Source: Clostridia bacterium (lineage in GTDB: Bacteria > Bacillota_A > Clostridia > Christensenellales > Aristaeellaceae). From it: a stretch of 14,001 nt of DNA. Of this stretch, positions 13,926 to 14,001 are shown piece by piece. The translations under genes were made by a program, and so were the position numbers. The notes under the pieces were generated by a model. That model was not told the DNA's origin. It saw only the letters and a program-made list of their open reading frames with translations, and made no database searches. Position 1 is the first letter of the stretch, and each line of letters opens with the position of its first letter. The stretch covers positions 1 through 14,001 of the forward strand of contig JAFQIF010000040.1 in NCBI GenBank assembly GCA_017397695.1. The letters are read 5' to 3'.

Positions 13926-14001
13926 CGTAACCCAATCGAAGAAAAAAGCAAGAATCGGAGCGGAGCCGAAGGCGACAATTACGATTCCGGTACAGATTGA
14001 A

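Noticed and set aside
13694..13978. 94-codon minus-strand frame across the small unit and tandem hairpins
   Set aside because: It has no ribosome binding site or known motif, and its composition follows the repeat sequence; it probably reflects the repeat rather than a gene.

Overview
The window looks like chromosomal DNA from a moderately GC-rich, probably anaerobic member of the Bacillota (Clostridia-like). The evidence is strong purine-rich ribosome binding sites, sigma-A type promoters, compact hairpin-plus-U terminators, and the gene families present: RadA, a MerR regulator, an ECF sigma factor with a co-transcribed membrane partner, and a PhnCDEE transporter. I see no rRNA, tRNA, CRISPR array, insertion sequence or phage gene. 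The organism assignment is inference.

Left part (1-3549). On the minus strand there is the 5' portion of an amino-acid-type substrate-binding protein, cut by the window edge, with a near-consensus promoter. Upstream of it, also on the minus strand, is a membrane-anchored calcineurin-like phosphoesterase in which several metal ligands are replaced. Divergent from that gene is radA, which ends in a bidirectional terminator shared with the converging merR gene.

Middle (3564-6383). A MerR/BmrR-type regulator is divergent from an exported two-domain flavoprotein (FMN-binding domain plus FAD-dependent reductase domain). The flavoprotein promoter has the 19-bp spacer typical of MerR-activated promoters, and a 17-bp palindrome sits inside that spacer. 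The pair therefore looks like a ligand-inducible extracytoplasmic reductase module. By motif alignment from memory, the flavoprotein lacks the active-site Arg and His residues of fumarate reductases, so its substrate is probably not fumarate.

Next (6470-8284). An ECF sigma factor overlaps by 4 bases a single-pass membrane protein, probably its anti-sigma factor, whose outer region is an internal duplication. An ECF-style promoter lies just upstream, suggesting autoregulation.

Right part (8313-13603). This is a phosphonate-type ABC transporter: phnD with its own promoter and terminator, then phnC-phnE-phnE-5'-nucleotidase as a tight operon with its own promoter. The terminal phosphohydrolase has no signal peptide and intact metal ligands. 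No C-P lyase gene is present. The set suggests import of a phosphorylated compound followed by intracellular dephosphorylation.

Far right (13607-14001). A miniature transcription unit consists of a promoter, a 33-codon ORF and a terminator. It is followed by two tandem hairpins sharing one core, probably a dispersed intergenic repeat. The most interesting items are the MerR/flavoprotein module, the degenerate phosphoesterase, the duplicated anti-sigma ectodomain, the transporter plus cytoplasmic nucleotidase, and the 33-codon gene.
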